Below are positions 29,207-31,908 of a stretch of DNA of 31,908 bases, one piece after another. Origin of the DNA: Hymenochaete sp. R1 (Eukaryota; Basidiomycota; Agaricomycetes; Hymenochaetales; Hymenochaetaceae); the NCBI GenBank assembly GCA_019400425.1, contig JAFREE010000217.1, positions 1-31,908 of the forward strand, written 5' to 3'. Both the position numbers and the translations under genes were made by a program. The notes beneath the pieces are model-generated. The model did no database searches. It was not told the DNA's origin and was given only the letters and a program-made list of their open reading frames with translations. The first letter of the stretch is position 1; each line of letters begins with the position of its first letter.

Positions 29207-29341
29207 ATTGAAGTGCTAGGTTCGTCTGTTCGGAAGGAGGAGCGAGTGGGCGATCCCTTGTGGATGGAGGGGGGAATGTAAGGACAGGAAGGAAGGTTGG
29301 AGGACGAAAAGAGGGTCGATAGGCGAGGACGAGGACTGCCT

Positions 29342-29351
29342 TGTATTTATG
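29342..29351 (-). promoter_or_regulatory. TATA-like element of the RlpA-like gene
   Basis: On the minus strand CATAAATACA lies about 140 nt upstream of the ATG at 29206, the same spacing as in the other secreted-protein gene. Confidence 0.4.
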
Positions 29352-30597
29352 TAAAAACGAGAGACGAGCGGTGGGGATGCCAGGGACAAGTTCGCTGAAA
29401 GAGCGTGAGCGAGAGAGACGAGAGGGGAGATGATGATGGTTCGGATTTGAAAACCGTCGGCCAGGCCAAAATTCAACCACTCACTCACCAGAACCGACTA
29501 TTTTTTTCTAGGGGAGCGAGTCCCACCCGTTCTCGACCCGCCTAATATGAATAGACCGACCTAATCAATATGTGCCCCGCCACTTTCGCCTGCTGCTTCT
29601 GCTGCGCACCCGCTCTTCCGCCTATGCACCCCGCCCCACTTCATCAACTCACCCTTCACCCAGAATAGTATCGGCTCCTTTTCCTGCCGCGTTCGGAGCC
29701 GAGAGACGGCTAGACGCGTCGCGACGCGTTCCAAGCACCCGTAAACAGCCTCGAGGCGGCCACGCACGAAGCACTTCGGCGGTCTTGGTCGTCATTGCAG
29801 CACGGGCTTCAGATCGTAAAGAAGCTCGTCGGTGCATGGCCGCTGCTCAGGCATCGGGCTTGGTGCTCCTTGTCTGAGAGAAACGCGACGTCGGGCTTGT
29901 GCGCATCACGACTTCACCTTCAACGCATGCCCTGATGCCGGTGATTTGGAGCAAGCTATCGACCCAGAAGTTTTCCCCGTTCACCCATACGCATTTCGAT
30001 GTTCTCCACTACCTCGCTCCCGAATGCATTCGCCGCGACGTGCAGCGAGAAGTGCGCTTTCATAAGCATGGAGCGTCGAAAACCCATGACCCAAGTCATC
30101 TATCGCCCCAGATGCCATTGTAGGACCAGTATTGCTCCGTCCAATGTCTTGGCCAATCCACATAAACTTTGAGTGTGCAATTTGGGAACGCCAGTTTTCT
30201 CCGTCGTGGTCAGCAGCGTGTTTGTTGACTTGAGCTTCGGAGTTACGTTTTTCGTTTGGGTGAAGCTTCGCTGACATAATACTCTCTCACGCACTCGGAC
30301 GCCGCTAGAGTCGAAACGAAACGATCATAATTCGCTCATCCGTCCTCTACGACATGCAGCATATACATGTATGTATCAGTAAGTTACATCAGAATGATTT
30401 TTTAAATTCTAAAACTAAGTACCTGTGCTTGTCGTTACTTTCCACTACCGATCTTTCCTTTTTTCACCGCCACTTTAGTGATCCTCGAGCAGGTAAACAA
30501 ACAGGCGCACTCATGACGTTGAGGATAACAAGAACGTAAGAGAAAATAATATGATATTTGATAAAACAGTCAACATGAATACTGACTACAGTAGAGC
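29352..30597. other. Intergenic region with a weak minus-strand ORF
   Basis: A 98-codon minus-strand frame (29981-30277, starting MSAKLHPNEK and containing GAIDDLGHGFSTLHAYESAL) reads like protein but has no recognised domain. GC-rich frames around 29560-29880 are low in motif content. I do not call a gene. Confidence 0.35.
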
Positions 30598-30643
30598 TGT
30601 ATTTAGTCATCGGAGGACGCAGCCTTCTTACTGAAATGAATGT

Positions 30644-30676
30644 CTCAGCTTAGTCCGTAGTGAATGATAGGAAGCT
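30644..30676. repeat. 33-bp direct repeat, copy 1
   Basis: It begins CTCAGCTTAGTCCGTAGTG and ends GATAGGAAGCT. It is identical to 30754-30786, 110 bp away. A shorter direct repeat, CTGAAATGAATGTCT, occurs at 30631 and 30687. Confidence 0.85.
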
Positions 30677-30753
30677 CTTATAATACCTGAAATGAATGTC
30701 TAGGTACATGATAGTAAGATATAGTAATGTGAATGAAAAGTGTTAAATCTCAC

Positions 30754-30786
30754 CTCAGCTTAGTCCGTAGTGAATGATAGGAAGCT
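30754..30786. repeat. 33-bp direct repeat, copy 2
   Basis: Identical to copy 1. With its flanks it also forms a hairpin: CCTCAGCTT at its start pairs with AAGCTGAGG at its end. Confidence 0.85.
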
Positions 30787-30930
30787 GAGGTTCGAATGTG
30801 TAGTCTACGGTCTTAAATGTAATGGGGAACAGTTCGGCTGACACATGCTTATAAATAAATGAGGGTTCGGTAGAAATCAAAATCGGTGTCTACTCGGACG
30901 GAAGTAAGAAGAATGGCTGCGTCCTCAACA

Positions 30931-30943
30931 CTCCCCCTCGACC
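30931..30943 (-). other. Polypurine tract of the copia element
   Basis: On the minus strand TCGAGGGGGAG directly precedes TGTTGAGG, the start of the LTR. This is the usual primer site for plus-strand DNA synthesis in LTR retrotransposons. Confidence 0.65.
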
Positions 30944-30981
30944 GAGTAGCCACCAGATTGAAGATGAGAAAGATCGTGGTA

Positions 30982-31908
30982 TCATTCCACTAGTCCAAGT
31001 AAATTGCAGCAGGCATGATGAGCCGGTGCGGGTAACGGCTTAGTTAGGATATCAGCTGGATTTTCCGTACCCGCTATCCTAACCAGCTTGATAGTACCCA
31101 TGTCGACTTGGTTCCGGATATGGTGGACCGGTATCGCTATTGACTTCGTTCGAGAATGGTGAACCTCGTTTTCGGTCATTTGCATCACTGCTTGATTATC
31201 AATGTGTAGTTCCGTGGGCTCCAAAGTTCGATTTATCTCTTGGAATATGTTTCGGAACCACAACACTTCCGAAGCGCACGCCGACGCTGCGACATACTCG
31301 GCTTCCGCTGTCGACTTCGCTACCACCGTCTGCTTCCTTGACCTCCACGAGATGGCTGCTCCATTCATCACGATGACGTATCCCGTTACCGACTTTCTGT
31401 CCCGTAGATCGCCAGCCCAATCCGAGTCTGAGTACGAGATAGGGACAGATGGGTTCATTGGTGTCAATCTGTACTTGAGTCCCATATTCTTTGTGGACAG
31501 AAGGTATTGGACTACACGTTTGACCGCAGCGACGTGTGAGTCTCTGGGAACGGCAATAAACCGCGAGAGTACGCCTATCGCGAAAGCAATGTCCGGCCTT
31601 ACGACAGTGCCAATCCAGATTAAGGAACCGACAGCCTTAGCGTATGGAAACGTCACATTGATCGGTGAGGAATCATAAACAAGTGTTTTGAGCGCGTCCG
31701 TTGCCATGGGGGTTTTGGTGGTTGGATTTGAATTCTCCATTCGAAGGTCCCGTGCCAGTTCCTCGATTCTCGCAGGAACAGAAATCTTAACGGAGTGTTG
31801 ACTCGGATCCCATCTGACTACCATGCCCAGGATGAGAGTGTCCTGTCGGAGATCCTTCTCCTTCAGCGGGAAGTGTTTCCTCACGTCCTCCACAAACGTT
31901 CCATCCAC
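30982..31908 (-). CDS. Ty1/copia polyprotein, C-terminal RT and RNase H portion (runs off the window)
   Basis: The last 308 codons of a copia Pol polyprotein lie in the window; the 5' part (gag, protease, integrase, most of RT) is beyond 31908. Visible: the RT tail with RPDIAFAIGVLSRF, then RNase H. Its acidic residues are YSDSDWAGD (159-167 of the visible part), STAEAEY (199-205) and HIDNQA (235-240). The terminal ENPADILTKPL (282-292) is typical of copia. No stop or frameshift interrupts the visible part, so the copy may be young or still active. The stop at 30982 is about 40 nt from the polypurine tract. Confidence 0.92.
   Translation of the reverse strand: MDGTFVEDVRKHFPLKEKDLRQDTLILGMVVRWDPSQHSVKISVPARIEELARDLRMENSNPTTKTPMATDALKTLVYDSSPINVTFPYAKAVGSLIWIGTVVRPDIAFAIGVLSRFIAVPRDSHVAAVKRVVQYLLSTKNMGLKYRLTPMNPSVPISYSDSDWAGDLRDRKSVTGYVIVMNGAAISWRSRKQTVVAKSTAEAEYVAASACASEVLWFRNIFQEINRTLEPTELHIDNQAVMQMTENEVHHSRTKSIAIPVHHIRNQVDMGTIKLVRIAGTENPADILTKPLPAPAHHACCNLLGLVE

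Larger units (their letters stand above)
30598..30930 (-). repeat. Probable 3' LTR of the copia element (left boundary uncertain)
   Basis: The 5' end, read on the minus strand, is TGTTGAGGACGCAGCC directly after a purine-rich GAGGGGGAG tract, as expected for a polypurine tract and LTR start. A TGT at 30598 gives a TG...CA-type LTR of about 333 bp, but the left edge is a guess because the other LTR is outside the window. A TATA-like TTTATAAG lies inside on the minus strand. Confidence 0.6.

Noticed and set aside
29981..30277. 98-codon minus-strand ORF (MSAKLHPNEK...)
   Set aside because: Reads like protein but is unsupported by any motif or promoter; mentioned in the intergenic entry only.
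1..31908. CRISPR array, bacterial operon or phage features
   Set aside because: The DNA is clearly eukaryotic with spliceosomal introns; no regularly spaced repeats were seen.

Overview
This window looks like nuclear DNA of a filamentous basidiomycete, most likely an Agaricomycete. Genes are split by many GT-AG introns of about 45-65 nt, some exons are only 15-40 nt long, and the families are typical of mushrooms: DUF6533 membrane proteins, a BTB protein of the long mushroom type, an RlpA-like barrel protein and a Ty1/copia retrotransposon. No species can be named from the sequence alone. Exon models were built by hand. Every recognised multi-exon model sums to an intact reading frame, and that is the main evidence for the splice sites.

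Layout, left to right: a DUF6533 membrane protein gene (1260-3578, +) carries a 559-bp hAT-type MITE exactly at one of its 5' splice sites. A gene-poor stretch follows, with two minus-strand ORFs (about 4.4-4.9 and 5.6-5.9 kb) that share a D-R-[ST]-[IV]-R-A-P-L-L-C-R-T motif. Next come COQ10 (6059-6885, +), tRNA-Arg(ACG) with a 6-nt intron (7106-7183, -), an RTP1/TANGO6-like gene (7398-11348, +), a BTB-domain gene (12015-13547, +), a coiled-coil protein of unknown function (15410-16531, +) and a nearly perfect 245-bp palindromic element (16680-16924). The helicase gene DBP8 (18006-20090, -) is divergent from SUA5 (20302-21630, +). A second DUF6533 gene (22862-24671, +) is a close structural copy of the first. 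The window ends with a small secreted hydrophobic protein with Kex2 sites (26430-27322, +), an RlpA-like secreted protein (28415-29206, -), and the 3' part and probable 3' LTR of a copia element (30598-31908, -) that runs off the end.

The middle block is mostly housekeeping: CoQ binding, RNA polymerase II assembly or import, ribosome biogenesis, tRNA t6A synthesis and a tRNA. The flanks are accessory: fast-evolving membrane and secreted proteins plus three mobile elements.

The most interesting signal is in the two DUF6533 paralogs. Twelve consecutive internal exons have identical lengths in both genes, including a 2-nt micro-exon (GT in one copy, AT in the other) between two ordinary-sized introns. 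Without those two nucleotides both frames break. With them, each gene restores a cysteine codon at the same alignment position. In the first paralog the 8-bp target-site duplication of the MITE is exactly the first 8 nt of an intron, so the insertion duplicated a splice donor while leaving a spliceable gene.
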